From Vibrio sp. J1-1 (lineage in GTDB: Bacteria; Pseudomonadota; Gammaproteobacteria; Enterobacterales; Vibrionaceae): a stretch of DNA of 64,000 nt. Shown one piece after another: positions 55,459 to 64,000 of this stretch; the first letter of the stretch is position 1, and each line of letters begins with the position of its first letter. The notes beneath the pieces are model-generated. The model saw only the letters and a program-made list of their open reading frames with translations. It was not told the origin of the DNA and searched no databases. The DNA lies in NCBI RefSeq assembly GCF_021728395.1, contig NZ_JAKKCM010000002.1, positions 310,001 to 374,000 on the forward strand, written 5' to 3'. Both the position numbers and the translations under genes were made by a program.

Positions 55459-56643
55459 ATGGACGCAATTACTATTGACAACCTTGATGTGGTATTTGGT
55501 CAGCAACAAGCGCAAGCGCTGGCTTTACTAGACCAAGGTAGGTCGCGACAAGAAATTATCGATGAAACTGGCCAGGTAGTCGGGGTAGATAACGTATCAT
55601 TGAGCGTTAAACAGGGTGAGATTTGTGTACTGATGGGCTTGTCGGGCTCAGGTAAATCCAGCTTGCTTCGTACCGTTAACGGATTAAATGACATCTCCCG
55701 TGGTTCACTGAAAATTAAAGATGGTGACGACATGGTGGAACTGGCGAATTGTGATGAACAGACGCTTCGCCATTTACGTACTCATCGTGTTTCTATGGTG
55801 TTTCAGAAGTTCGCTTTGATGCCTTGGTTATCGGTCTTAGATAACGTGGCGTTTGGATTGGAGATGAAAGGCATCGGCAAGGCGGAGCGTCGTGAAAAAG
55901 CACGCGAACAACTTGAAATGGTGGGTTTGTCAGAGTGGGAAAACAAATTTCCTCATGAGCTTTCTGGCGGTATGCAGCAGCGTGTTGGCTTAGCTCGCGC
56001 CTTTTCGATGGACACTGACATCTTATTGATGGATGAACCGTTTTCAGCCCTTGACCCATTGATTCGAGCACAGCTTCAAGATGAACTTATATTGCTTCAA
56101 GAGAAGCTGAACAAAACGATATTATTTGTGAGTCATGACTTGGATGAAGCACTTAAAATTGGTAACAACATTGCCATTATGGAGTCGGGTAAACTGATTC
56201 AGCATGGTAAACCAGAACAAATCATTCTTACTCCAGAGAATGATTATGTGGCGGACTTCGTGGCACACACTAATCCGTTAAATGTACTCAAGGGTCGCTC
56301 TTTAATGCAATCGAGTACATCCTTGCTACGTGAAGAAGAGCGCGTTCTTATCTGTCCTGAAAGAGGGATTTGGGTGACGCAAGAACCGAAAGGACTAAGC
56401 TTAATTGATAGTGATAAGCTGTTGATTCTTTGGGATAGCGAATCATCGAACCTTGATGATGTGAAAGAAAACGCGTTGGTTCAGGTTAGCCCGGATATCA
56501 GTATGCGTGAAGCAATAGAGCTTAAGCAGCGCAGTAATCAACCTCTCTTGATGGTGGAAGATAATCAGCTGGTAGGCGTATTGAGTGACAACGAGTTATA
56601 TGATGCGCTACTGGGTAACTTCAGGTCAGATAAAGTGGCTTAA
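55459..56643 (+). CDS. choV: Choline/betaine ABC transporter ATPase
   Basis: A 394-residue ABC ATPase of the ProV/OpuAA type. Walker A GLSGSGKSS near residue 60; the MVFQKFALMPWLSVLDNVAFGLEM segment near 113; C-loop LSGGMQQRVGLARAF near 168; Walker B ILLMDEPFSALDP near 190. A C-terminal domain from about 280 holds one clear CBS-like unit near 345-390. An AAGGAGG site precedes the ATG. Last gene of the operon. Confidence 0.93.
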   Translation: MDAITIDNLDVVFGQQQAQALALLDQGRSRQEIIDETGQVVGVDNVSLSVKQGEICVLMGLSGSGKSSLLRTVNGLNDISRGSLKIKDGDDMVELANCDEQTLRHLRTHRVSMVFQKFALMPWLSVLDNVAFGLEMKGIGKAERREKAREQLEMVGLSEWENKFPHELSGGMQQRVGLARAFSMDTDILLMDEPFSALDPLIRAQLQDELILLQEKLNKTILFVSHDLDEALKIGNNIAIMESGKLIQHGKPEQIILTPENDYVADFVAHTNPLNVLKGRSLMQSSTSLLREEERVLICPERGIWVTQEPKGLSLIDSDKLLILWDSESSNLDDVKENALVQVSPDISMREAIELKQRSNQPLLMVEDNQLVGVLSDNELYDALLGNFRSDKVA

Positions 56644-56670
56644 TCACTCCAGAATAGACAACTCGATAAC

Positions 56671-56705
56671 GAAAAGAGCCGCAGTTTAGTTACGCTGCGG
56701 CTCTT
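56671..56705 (-). terminator. Terminator between choV and the SPFH gene
   Basis: AAGAGCCGCAG, 10-base loop, CTGCGGCTCTT. On the minus strand CTTTTC follows the stem, so it ends the SPFH transcript; it may also end the choline operon from the plus strand. Confidence 0.8.
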
Positions 56706-56741
56706 GGGTATAGAACTTAAATTAGTCATAGATAGTTGTAT

Positions 56742-57524
56742 TTATTCCTCTTTCTTTTCTTTGTCCTGGTTAACAGAATTAGCAATATCTTGTACTGCTT
56801 CAACTAAATTAATTGGCATCGGGAAAATAATCGTCGAAGTTTTATCTGTGGTGATTTCAGTTAATGTTTGCATATAGCGCAACTGTAATGCATTTGGTGC
56901 TTGATTCAGCATTTGAGCCGCTTCTTTTAACTTTTTAGACGCCTCTAATTCACCGGTTGCGTGAATGATTTTCGCGCGACGGTTACGCTCGGCCTCGGCT
57001 TGACGAGCAAGCGCTCGAACCATACTTTCATTCAAATCAACATGCTTGACTTCAACGGTGGCTATTTTAATGCCCCAGTCATCAGTTTGTTGATCAAGTA
57101 TGGCTTGTAAGTCTTTATTTAATCTTTCTCGCTCAGATAGAAGTTCATCTAACTCATGTTGACCTAATACTGAACGCAGAGTGGTTTGTGCCAACTGACT
57201 GGTTGCTTCGTTGTAGCTTTCAATGTTGTTGATGGCCATTTGCGGGTCAACCACTCGGAAGTAAACCACTGCGTTAACGCGAACAGACACGTTGTCTTTG
57301 GTAATAAGATCTTGCGTTGGAACATCCAGAACAATGGTTCGTAAGTCGACGCGGACCATTTGTTGGATAAACGGAATCAAGATGATCAGGCCAGGGCCTT
57401 TTACCTCTTGAAATCGACCCAAGAAGAATATAACGCCTCGTTCGTACTCACGCAGAACTTTGAAAATTTGTGTCGCTAGTGCGATCAACAGAACTACGAT
57501 CACAGAAACAGTGTAGAGCAACAT
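56742..57524 (-). CDS. SPFH/Band 7 protein, slipin type
   Basis: A 260-residue membrane-anchored stomatin-like protein. One hydrophobic N-terminal helix (about 3-22), then the Band 7 domain: [37 protein letters not shown], read in parts from 29, and the helical stalk with [29 protein letters not shown], read in parts near 180. The Pyrococcus relative PH1511 is cut by its NfeD protease partner; here too the NfeD gene is adjacent. Confidence 0.9.
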   Translation of the reverse strand: MLLYTVSVIVVLLIALATQIFKVLREYERGVIFFLGRFQEVKGPGLIILIPFIQQMVRVDLRTIVLDVPTQDLITKDNVSVRVNAVVYFRVVDPQMAINNIESYNEATSQLAQTTLRSVLGQHELDELLSERERLNKDLQAILDQQTDDWGIKIATVEVKHVDLNESMVRALARQAEAERNRRAKIIHATGELEASKKLKEAAQMLNQAPNALQLRYMQTLTEITTDKTSTIIFPMPINLVEAVQDIANSVNQDKEKKEE

Positions 57525-57533
57525 ATTCGCCTC

Positions 57534-58913
57534 CTATTGGTTAGGGCGGTCACTGGGCTTCACGGTTAAGGTTAGCCCTTTAACATTGACAACGGTAACT
57601 TGGTCACCTTGTTTGAGTCCTTGGTTTTCTTCTGTTTTAGCTTGCCAGAATGCGCCATCCATTTGCACACGACCTTCGCCGTCAACAAAGTCATCACTTA
57701 CTACTGCATGTTTACCGGGATAGGTTTCAAGACCAGTAGTGACCCGTCTGTGGCGTATTCTAACTAGCATGCCGACTGTCAGAATGATCAGCGCAACTGA
57801 AAAAATGGCAAGACCGAATATTAAAGGCAGCGCGACTTGAAAGCCCGGCAAGTCACTGTCCATGAGGAATATCGACCCAAGAATAAAGGCAGCCACACCG
57901 CCTAAGCCCAAAACGCCAAAACTCGGACTGAATGCCTCTGCTACCATGAGTGCGATACCGAGTAGTAACAGCCCTAAGCCTGCGTAGTTAACGGGCATCA
58001 TCTGGAGTGCGTACATAGCTAACAACAAGCAGATGCCGCCCAACACGCCAGGTAAACCAATACCCGGGTTATAGAACTCTAAAAGTAGACCATAGATACC
58101 AATAAGGATAAGAATGTAAGCAACATTAGGATTAGTAATGACGGCTAACATTTCCGCGCGCCAATCGGGCACTCTTTCGACCCATACAGGATTGTCCAAT
58201 GACAATGTCACGGGCTGATTGTTTATTTTAACGGTTGTTCCGTTAATCACCTGAACCAGTTCTTCTGGTGAATTAGCAATATGATCAATGACATTGAGCT
58301 TCAGAGCTTCTTGGGCATCCAGACTCGCAGCTTCACTCACCGCTTTCTCTGCCCATTCGGCATTACGGCCATGCAGTTTGGCTAACCCTTTAATGTAGGC
58401 GGTAGCGTCATTAATGACTTTCTTTTCCATTGCTGTTTTGGCAGGAACCTTTTCGGAGCTATCGTCAGTGTCGTTTTGTTTGTCTTCGGAACTCTCGTTT
58501 TTCTCTTCGCTAGGGGAAGGAACTCCCGGAGCCCCACCACCCAACGCAACAGGGGTAGCTGCGCCAAGGTTTGTTGCTTCTGCCATTGCTGCCACGTGAC
58601 TGGCAAGAAGGATGTAAGTCCCTGCACTGGCCGCTCTAGAACCTGAGGGACCAACCCAAGTTGCGACAGGAATAGATGAAGTGGTGATGGCATGGATGAT
58701 GTCTCTCATGGCGCTATCGAGACCGCCCGGAGTGTCCATTTTTAAAATGACTAAGCTGACATTTTCCTCTTGAGCTTGCTCTATTTCTCTGGAAAGGTAA
58801 TCGCTGATGGCAGGACCAATGGCACCGTTTACCGGGACGATCCATACCGTGTTCGCCATAGCCTGACTGGCAAACATGATCAGTGGTAAGAGCCATATCC
58901 ATATTCGTTTCAT
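57534..58913 (-). CDS. NfeD-family membrane serine protease
   Basis: A 459-residue protein: signal peptide cleaved after QAMA near residue 20, a ClpP-like periplasmic protease domain (about 22-230) with KMDTPGGLDSAMRDI near 58 and catalytic Ser in GSRAASAGTYILLASH near 92. A low-complexity Ser/Glu/Lys/Asp linker is at about 130-160. Then come four to five membrane helices (about 265-390) and a C-terminal OB-fold NfeD domain. It is the upstream partner of the SPFH gene, 9 bp apart. Confidence 0.9.
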   Translation of the reverse strand: MKRIWIWLLPLIMFASQAMANTVWIVPVNGAIGPAISDYLSREIEQAQEENVSLVILKMDTPGGLDSAMRDIIHAITTSSIPVATWVGPSGSRAASAGTYILLASHVAAMAEATNLGAATPVALGGGAPGVPSPSEEKNESSEDKQNDTDDSSEKVPAKTAMEKKVINDATAYIKGLAKLHGRNAEWAEKAVSEAASLDAQEALKLNVIDHIANSPEELVQVINGTTVKINNQPVTLSLDNPVWVERVPDWRAEMLAVITNPNVAYILILIGIYGLLLEFYNPGIGLPGVLGGICLLLAMYALQMMPVNYAGLGLLLLGIALMVAEAFSPSFGVLGLGGVAAFILGSIFLMDSDLPGFQVALPLIFGLAIFSVALIILTVGMLVRIRHRRVTTGLETYPGKHAVVSDDFVDGEGRVQMDGAFWQAKTEENQGLKQGDQVTVVNVKGLTLTVKPSDRPNQ

Positions 58914-59087
58914 ACAGTCCTCCTTGTACAGTGACAGGGACTTATTTTAAGTATACGCAAGTAATCACTGCATGCAGAGTTAGATTACTTTGGTTGGTCA
59001 GATCAGGAGAGGGGGAATCGATTTTGAAGGCTTTGGAGGAGTGTTGGCAGGCAATAGATCAAGGGATGATTGCCTGCCTCACATAAG

Positions 59088-61814
59088 CTAATGGACTTGT
59101 TTACCGGAGAACTTTTCCAATACTTCCTCTTTTTTCATTGGCTTATAAAAATAAAAACCTTGTAAATTATTGATATTCCATACCTTTAGCTTACGCACCT
59201 GACTTGCTGTTTCAACACCTTCTGCAACGATTGTTAACCCTAACTCTTGAGACATACTGACAATATTACGTACAAGTGTTTTTGCGCGATCATTGCATTC
59301 AATCTCATCAATATAGGATTTATCCAATTTGACAATATCCAACGGAAAGTTGCAGATGCTGCTAAATGAGGAATAACCGGTACCAAAATCATCCAATGCG
59401 AGTTGAACGCCCAGACGCTTAATCTCATTGATACAGTTAATGGATTCTGTCTCACTTCCCATCAACATACTTTCAGTAATTTCAAGTATGAGGTTTCCTT
59501 CGGAGACTTGGTATTCTTTAATCAACGTTGTGAGGTAGGAAATTAATTTTGAGTGATAAAAATGGCGGGCACTTAAGTTAATGTGAACCGAGAGTTGCGG
59601 TAATCCTTTAGCGATCCGCACTTGATTGAGTGGACCAATAAACTCGCAAGATTGTTTGAGGATGGACTCCCCGAGCTCAATTATCAGTTTTCCTTGCTCA
59701 GCCACGGGAATAAAAACAATGGGTGATACTATACCAAGCTCTGGATGTTGCCAGCGCGCAAGAGCCTCAAAACCGATCACTTCTTCTGTTTTGGCATCAA
59801 CGATTGGTTGAAAGTAGGGCGTGATTTCGCTTTGCTGTATTGCGGCTTCTAAGTCACGGTTAATAATCTTTAAGGCTTCTGCTTGCTCAGATAGCGCTTC
59901 ACCAGTAACGAATACCTCACGAATCTGGTATCCGCTTAACGACTGTGCTGAGTGGCGTGCAGCCATCAGAAGATGTTCAACTGGTTGGTGGGTGATTTTG
60001 GGATCCATCATCACCGCTTTGCTGTTAAGAGATACGGTAATGTCAGAAAATACAGTCTTATATGAGAGCTGCTTTAACAAGTGATTTGTGGATTCAATCA
60101 CATCCTGATGGTTTGTCTCATCAGGGATTATAATAATAAATTCATGTTCGCTGATACGACCTATTTGATATTGCCCCAATGCTTCACGCAGCAACTTGGA
60201 AATATGTTGAACTGCTTCGTCGAATACATGATGCCCGTATATTTCAGCAAGTTGCTTTAGCTGCTTACTTTTAAGCAAAATGAATGAAAAGCGATTAGGT
60301 TGTGTTTTTACTAGTTTATCAAGTGCTTCCATGATAGATGGACGATTACAGAACCCGGAGACAGGGTCAAAGTCGGTCAACTTTTGGATCATTTCTGCTT
60401 GCTGTTTGGTTTCCCGAATATCCTGAATGAGCAACATGAGCGCACTCTGTCCGTCGTGTTGAATCAGCGCGGCTTCAATCAGGCAATCAATAGTATCGCT
60501 ATGGGCATCAAGTATTTGTGCTTCGAACAGGGCTCTGCCGTTTTCTAACTCAATCAACATCTCTTCGAACCGTGATTCGCCGTTATCATTTGGATAAAGG
60601 GTGTTGAGCGGGCGATTAATCAGTTCGGACTTTTGATGATTGAGTATTTCCAACGCCCGTGGGTTGACATCGACAATTTGATGCTCTATCACGAAAAGCA
60701 TTCCTAGCGAAGAGCTGTTATATAACGCGCTAAAGTTATGCATTGAATCCTTTAACTGCGATTTCGTTATCGATGTATTGTCAGACAGCTTCTGTACCAA
60801 CTTAGAAGCCAGTTCCAGTTCATCTGCGCTAATCGACTGAACGCCTTCAAGGTTATATTTTGACGCGATTTTGCGCATATCATCTGCGAAGCGATTAAAA
60901 CGAAGAGCCACTTTGTGCTTGAAAACAATAAACGTTGTTGCCGCGATGATCGATGCCACAATACCGACAGTCACGAATAAATAGAGAAACAGTGCATTGC
61001 TTTTAGAATAGTACTCACGTTTCATTTTGGTCTCTACCCAGGCAATAGGTGAGCCACCCAGGTCACTCAGCAGGGAGGATTTGGTAATAGCCGTCGTTGA
61101 TTTGTCTATATCTCGTGTGAGGGTGCTTTCAGGCGGTAAAGAGATGAGAGGCGTTAACGAACTTTGAGCGGATAGGGCAGGTGCGAAATCACCGGGAAAG
61201 CGTGTTGATAAATTTCTTCCCCACAATAGCCAACCATTGGAAGCTCGGTTACTCGAACTGTTTCTGACTGGCGTTAAACTGAGCCCCCAGATGGTTTGAT
61301 CTATTTTTAAAAGCCCTGAGAGTTGGGTACGATGAGCATCTGGTTTGTGATTCATCGCGGCTATATGCTGTTGTATGAGAGGGTGTTGCACAACGTTAGC
61401 TGATAGCGAAGAAGATTTTTCTTCTGAATCCTCTCGAGTAAGAGAGAGTAATTCTTGCCCTGCAAACGTGACAAACGACATCATGTCCAGGTTTAACGAG
61501 TTGAGCGTTTCTATATACAGATTTCGTTCGGTATAACCCGCTACGTCCGGCTTATCGAGAAAAAGCTCGTAAGTTTCATCCCAATAGGCCCAGTCATAAG
61601 AGTTAGCACTTTGCTGGGATAGCATCAAATCAACCACGGCGAGTGCTTGCTGGTTGGCCTGGTCAATTTCCATGTTTTCTAATTGGTCGACGCTATAAAG
61701 AAAAAAATAGCGACTTATGATCAGACAACTTAGCACCATTCCAAGCAAACCAAGTGAGAAGTATAAAGCCGTCTTATAGCGAAGGTTTAAGTTAGATAAG
61801 CGAAACGTTTGCAT
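59088..61814 (-). CDS. CHASE4-PAS-GGDEF-EAL membrane protein, probable c-di-GMP phosphodiesterase
   Basis: A 908-residue protein: membrane helix at about 14-36, periplasmic CHASE4 sensor with its YDWAYWDETYELF hallmark near 73, second helix near 275-297, PAS near 360-470, GGDEF-type domain near 475-640, and EAL domain near 655-900. The GGDEF active site is degenerate (RISEHEFIII in place of GGDEF), so no cyclase activity is expected. The EAL domain keeps EALARW, EITES and DDFGTGYSS, so it is probably an active phosphodiesterase. Alone, with no operon partner. Confidence 0.88.
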   Translation of the reverse strand: MQTFRLSNLNLRYKTALYFSLGLLGMVLSCLIISRYFFLYSVDQLENMEIDQANQQALAVVDLMLSQQSANSYDWAYWDETYELFLDKPDVAGYTERNLYIETLNSLNLDMMSFVTFAGQELLSLTREDSEEKSSSLSANVVQHPLIQQHIAAMNHKPDAHRTQLSGLLKIDQTIWGLSLTPVRNSSSNRASNGWLLWGRNLSTRFPGDFAPALSAQSSLTPLISLPPESTLTRDIDKSTTAITKSSLLSDLGGSPIAWVETKMKREYYSKSNALFLYLFVTVGIVASIIAATTFIVFKHKVALRFNRFADDMRKIASKYNLEGVQSISADELELASKLVQKLSDNTSITKSQLKDSMHNFSALYNSSSLGMLFVIEHQIVDVNPRALEILNHQKSELINRPLNTLYPNDNGESRFEEMLIELENGRALFEAQILDAHSDTIDCLIEAALIQHDGQSALMLLIQDIRETKQQAEMIQKLTDFDPVSGFCNRPSIMEALDKLVKTQPNRFSFILLKSKQLKQLAEIYGHHVFDEAVQHISKLLREALGQYQIGRISEHEFIIIIPDETNHQDVIESTNHLLKQLSYKTVFSDITVSLNSKAVMMDPKITHQPVEHLLMAARHSAQSLSGYQIREVFVTGEALSEQAEALKIINRDLEAAIQQSEITPYFQPIVDAKTEEVIGFEALARWQHPELGIVSPIVFIPVAEQGKLIIELGESILKQSCEFIGPLNQVRIAKGLPQLSVHINLSARHFYHSKLISYLTTLIKEYQVSEGNLILEITESMLMGSETESINCINEIKRLGVQLALDDFGTGYSSFSSICNFPLDIVKLDKSYIDEIECNDRAKTLVRNIVSMSQELGLTIVAEGVETASQVRKLKVWNINNLQGFYFYKPMKKEEVLEKFSGKQVH

Positions 61815-62093
61815 TAAAAATGGTTATAGGTATAAGTTTTTTGAAATTGTATGGCATCTAACACTATATTTTTTTGATGGAAGTTCAATTTGTTAACATT
61901 GAGTTGGTTAAATACCTTCGAAGTTATGTTTCACATGACATAGAGATTCAAACTACCGATATCCAGTTAACGCTGGTTAATTGATGCGCGTAATATTATC
62001 AAATCCTTTCATATTAAGTAGAGAACTTCGATTGTACTGAGTATCTAAATTGTGAAGGCGATAGTAAACTGTCTAAAAACAAAGGAATTTGCG
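61815..62093. other. Gap upstream of the EAL gene and the small membrane gene
   Basis: 279 bp, AT-rich, divergent promoters assumed. I see no repeat or binding site that I can support. Confidence 0.35.
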
Positions 62094-62216
62094 ATGTTTA
62101 TTGTTTACCGCTTAGCCAAGTTAGCCATTATCTGTATGATATTTTTTACCATCTACGATCTAATTGCTTACGGTGAGATCACTTGGTTTCATCGGCTATT
62201 GTCATTTTTCAACTAA
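62094..62216 (+). CDS. Small membrane protein, 40 residues, unknown function
   Basis: A 40-codon frame beginning MFIVYRLAKLAIICMIFFTI, a single hydrophobic helix at about 8-26 followed by a short soluble tail (YGEITWFHRLLSFFN). AAAGGA lies 8 bases before the ATG, an unusually good site for so short a frame. Its only support is the ribosome site and the plausible membrane topology. No family is known to me. Confidence 0.5.
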   Translation: MFIVYRLAKLAIICMIFFTIYDLIAYGEITWFHRLLSFFN

Positions 62217-62297
62217 TTTGAACGACGTGGCTGGTTGAGCAAACACTTGCCACACATCATATCAACGAGCAGTTATGCAAATAGGTAGGAAGTTCAT

Positions 62298-62765
62298 ATG
62301 AGTAAGCACTCCGCGATCATTGAGTGGCAACGTCAAACAAGCGAAATTTTTAGCGACAATCAATACAGTCGGGCACATAAGTGGACGTTTGACGGCGGCT
62401 TACAGATACCTGCTTCTCCGTCCCCTCTTGTCGTACCTCTTCCACTATCAGTTGCCGAAAATGTGGATCCAGAAGAAGCGTTTGTTGCGGCGCTTTCGAG
62501 CTGTCATATGTTGGTTTTTTTGTCGATAGCGGCCAAACGTCGTTATATCGTCGATTCTTACGTTGATGCAGCTGAAGGAGAGCTTACCAAAGGGGACAAT
62601 GGTAAGGAGTGGGTATCGCGAGTGAATTTGAATCCCAAAATCGTCTTTTCGGGTGAGAAACAGCCTACGTACGAACAGCTAGAAAAGATGCATCACATGG
62701 CGCATGAAAATTGCTTTATTGCTAACTCTGTAAAAACTGAAGTAGTAACAAATATTCTTGAGTAA
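62298..62765 (+). CDS. OsmC-family peroxidase
   Basis: A 155-residue OsmC/Ohr-fold protein. The two redox cysteines are seen in LSSCHMLVFLS near residue 73 and HENCFIANSVKT near 138. Such proteins reduce organic or hydrogen peroxides using thiols. The N-terminal HKWTFDGG and PEEAFVAALSSC fit the OsmC (not Ohr) branch. Start ATG at 62298, with a weak AGGAAG site. Confidence 0.88.
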   Translation: MSKHSAIIEWQRQTSEIFSDNQYSRAHKWTFDGGLQIPASPSPLVVPLPLSVAENVDPEEAFVAALSSCHMLVFLSIAAKRRYIVDSYVDAAEGELTKGDNGKEWVSRVNLNPKIVFSGEKQPTYEQLEKMHHMAHENCFIANSVKTEVVTNILE

Positions 62766-62820
62766 CCGATTTCTACCAATCGGCTCTGGGCCTTAATTAT
62801 TTAACCAGGCAGACTCCTTT

Positions 62821-62864
62821 AACAATGTCAGATTATGTCGCTAAAGCGACGAAATGACATTGTT
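62821..62864. repeat. 44-bp interrupted palindrome between osmC-like and DUF2804 genes
   Basis: AACAATGTCA (62821-62830) with TGACATTGTT (62855-62864), and inside it GTCGCT (62837-62842) with AGCGAC (62845-62850). Two nested perfect stems share almost one centre. No T-run on either side. Not a standard terminator; could be an RNA hairpin, a repeat element or a binding site. Confidence 0.55.
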
Positions 62865-62936
62865 GTGCGTCAGCGCAAACGTCACTTGTTAAATTAATGT
62901 TATTGTTTGCGTGTGTTAAGCAAACAAGATTACGAC

Positions 62937-63947
62937 ATGAGTAGCCGCACCCCATTAGAGTCGTTTATGCAAACGGACGGCTCCCCGACGTTTGGTCATC
63001 TTGACGCAATGCCTAAATCGTTACAGCTTGATCGTTTTGCATACCGGAATGAGATGGACCAACCCGCATCGAAATTACGCAAGTATTTCGGCTACAAGCA
63101 ATTCCAGTTTGTCTCTCTGGTTACGCCTGAGTATCTCATAGGTATTGCGATCGCGGATATTCGTTATTTGGCTTCCGGTTTTTGTTATCTTTATGACATT
63201 AAAAACAACGAACTCGTTGAGCAACAATGGCTTAAACCTTTCAATCTCGGCTATCAAACTGAGCCATCAAGTTGGTCAAGCTCCGCGACTCTGGCGGATG
63301 ACGCCATCCAATTTTCCATCCAAGAAGGTACATGGCACGTCCATTTTGTGTCTGGTTCAGTAAATGCCGTAATTAGCTTACTCCCTGAACCACATAGTAT
63401 TCCGTTGATGTTATGTACACCGACGGGGTATTCAGGCTGGACCTACACGCAAAAGCACAATGGATTAGCGGTGGCTGGTAACCTGTTTATTTTGGGTCAA
63501 GAACAAGACCTGAGTAAAGTCTCAGCAGGGTACGATTTTTCGGCAGGATACATGCGAAGAGAAACAAGTTGGCGATGGGCGAGTATTAATCATCTTCGAG
63601 ATACTGATCATTTAGGGCTTAACCTCGCCGTGGGAGTCAACGAAACAGGCTATTGCGAAAATGTGCTTTGGGTTAATGGTGACCGTCATTTGATGGCACC
63701 GGTGCACTTTCATTTTTCGCGCAAGAAACCACATGAGGCGTGGAGGATTACCTCGCAAGATGGGCGAGTTGAACTCAGCTTTACACCGTTAAACTGTCGA
63801 TCAGAAAGAAAGAACTTCTGGTTTCTCAAAAGTAATTTTCGTCAATATATGGGGCACTTTAACGGCTTTGTCGTTGATGGAAATGGCAAGAAACATGAAT
63901 TGAAGGATGTCGTTGGCTTAACTGAAGATCACTACGCAAAATGGTAG
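62937..63947 (+). CDS. DUF2804 family protein
   Basis: A 336-residue protein fitting DUF2804: TYTQKHNGLAVAG near residue 170, RRETSWRWASINH near 203 and LGLNLAVGVNETGYCENVLWVNGDRHL, read in parts near 222. No transmembrane segment or signal peptide. Function unknown. The first possible codon, TTG at 62907, adds ten residues; ATG at 62937 is preferred though its ribosome site is weak. Confidence 0.75.
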   Translation: MSSRTPLESFMQTDGSPTFGHLDAMPKSLQLDRFAYRNEMDQPASKLRKYFGYKQFQFVSLVTPEYLIGIAIADIRYLASGFCYLYDIKNNELVEQQWLKPFNLGYQTEPSSWSSSATLADDAIQFSIQEGTWHVHFVSGSVNAVISLLPEPHSIPLMLCTPTGYSGWTYTQKHNGLAVAGNLFILGQEQDLSKVSAGYDFSAGYMRRETSWRWASINHLRDTDHLGLNLAVGVNETGYCENVLWVNGDRHLMAPVHFHFSRKKPHEAWRITSQDGRVELSFTPLNCRSERKNFWFLKSNFRQYMGHFNGFVVDGNGKKHELKDVVGLTEDHYAKW

Positions 63948-63954
63948 CAAAGAC

Positions 63955-64000
63955 ATGGATTGGTCAATGTTAATGGAGCGCCCTGAGCTGCTGCTTATGA
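63955..64000 (+). CDS. Possible start of a further gene (partial)
   Basis: A frame opens with ATG eight bases after the DUF2804 stop and runs to the window edge, reading MDWSMLMERPELLLM. No ribosome site is clear and the fragment is too short to classify. Confidence 0.35.
   Translation, partial: MDWSMLMERPELLLM

Overview
The window reads as a gamma-proteobacterium of the genus Vibrio, most likely the Harveyi group (V. harveyi, V. campbellii, V. parahaemolyticus and relatives) and probably chromosome II. The reasons are a betI-betB-betA-choline/betaine ABC operon in the order known from V. harveyi, with a LuxR/HapR-type box upstream, a liuR-liuABCDE operon, and overall codon use and GC. No species test was possible. 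There are no rRNA or tRNA genes, CRISPR arrays or intact mobile elements. The content is mostly catabolic.

Layout. 0-7.5 kb: accessory genes comprising the edge of an ATPase gene, a PPP-type phosphatase, a LysR/MFS divergent pair, eamA (cysteine/O-acetylserine exporter) behind a leader that looks structured, a DOPA-dioxygenase-like protein, and a LysR regulator divergent from a flavodoxin-fold reductase and a deaminase. 7.7-19.6 kb: etfBA divergent from ETF-quinone oxidoreductase, then a seven-gene operon combining a branched-chain-type ABC importer (livG, H, M, binding protein, livF) with two adenylate-forming CoA ligases. 19.6-24.7 kb: a TPMT-like methyltransferase, a molybdenum sulfite dehydrogenase with its diheme cytochrome, an MscS channel and a nitronate monooxygenase. 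24.7-30.3 kb: a D-glutamate catabolism locus (dgcR-like LysR, ABC binding protein and two permeases without an ATPase, dgcN, dgcA). 30.7-33.6 kb: a lipoprotein and mesX-mesD, a folate-independent methionine synthase pair. 34.1-49.1 kb: two divergent operons for leucine (liuR-A-B-C-D-E, minus strand) and for valine/isoleucine (thiolase, mmsA, acyl-CoA dehydrogenase, two crotonase-fold enzymes, mmsB, SDR, plus strand). 49.7-56.6 kb: betI-betB-betA-choX-choW-choV for choline import and glycine betaine synthesis. 56.7-61.8 kb: an SPFH/NfeD pair and a CHASE4-PAS-GGDEF-EAL protein. 61.9-64 kb: a 40-residue membrane protein, an OsmC protein and a DUF2804 protein.

How the parts fit. Leucine, valine and isoleucine breakdown after the branched-chain keto-acid dehydrogenase step is nearly complete here. 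The acyl-CoA dehydrogenases pass electrons to EtfAB and then ETF-QO, both encoded in the window. A 16-bp motif close to TTGACGTTTACGTAAA occurs upstream of the liu operon, the valine/isoleucine operon, etfBA/etf-QO and the ABC-ligase operon. At several of these it overlaps a TTGACG -35 element. This suggests one LiuR-type regulon covering about 25 genes in four units.

The features most worth following up are the eamA leader, the shared LiuR-like operators, the ATPase-less dgc transporter, the mesXD pair, and several unexplained palindromes.
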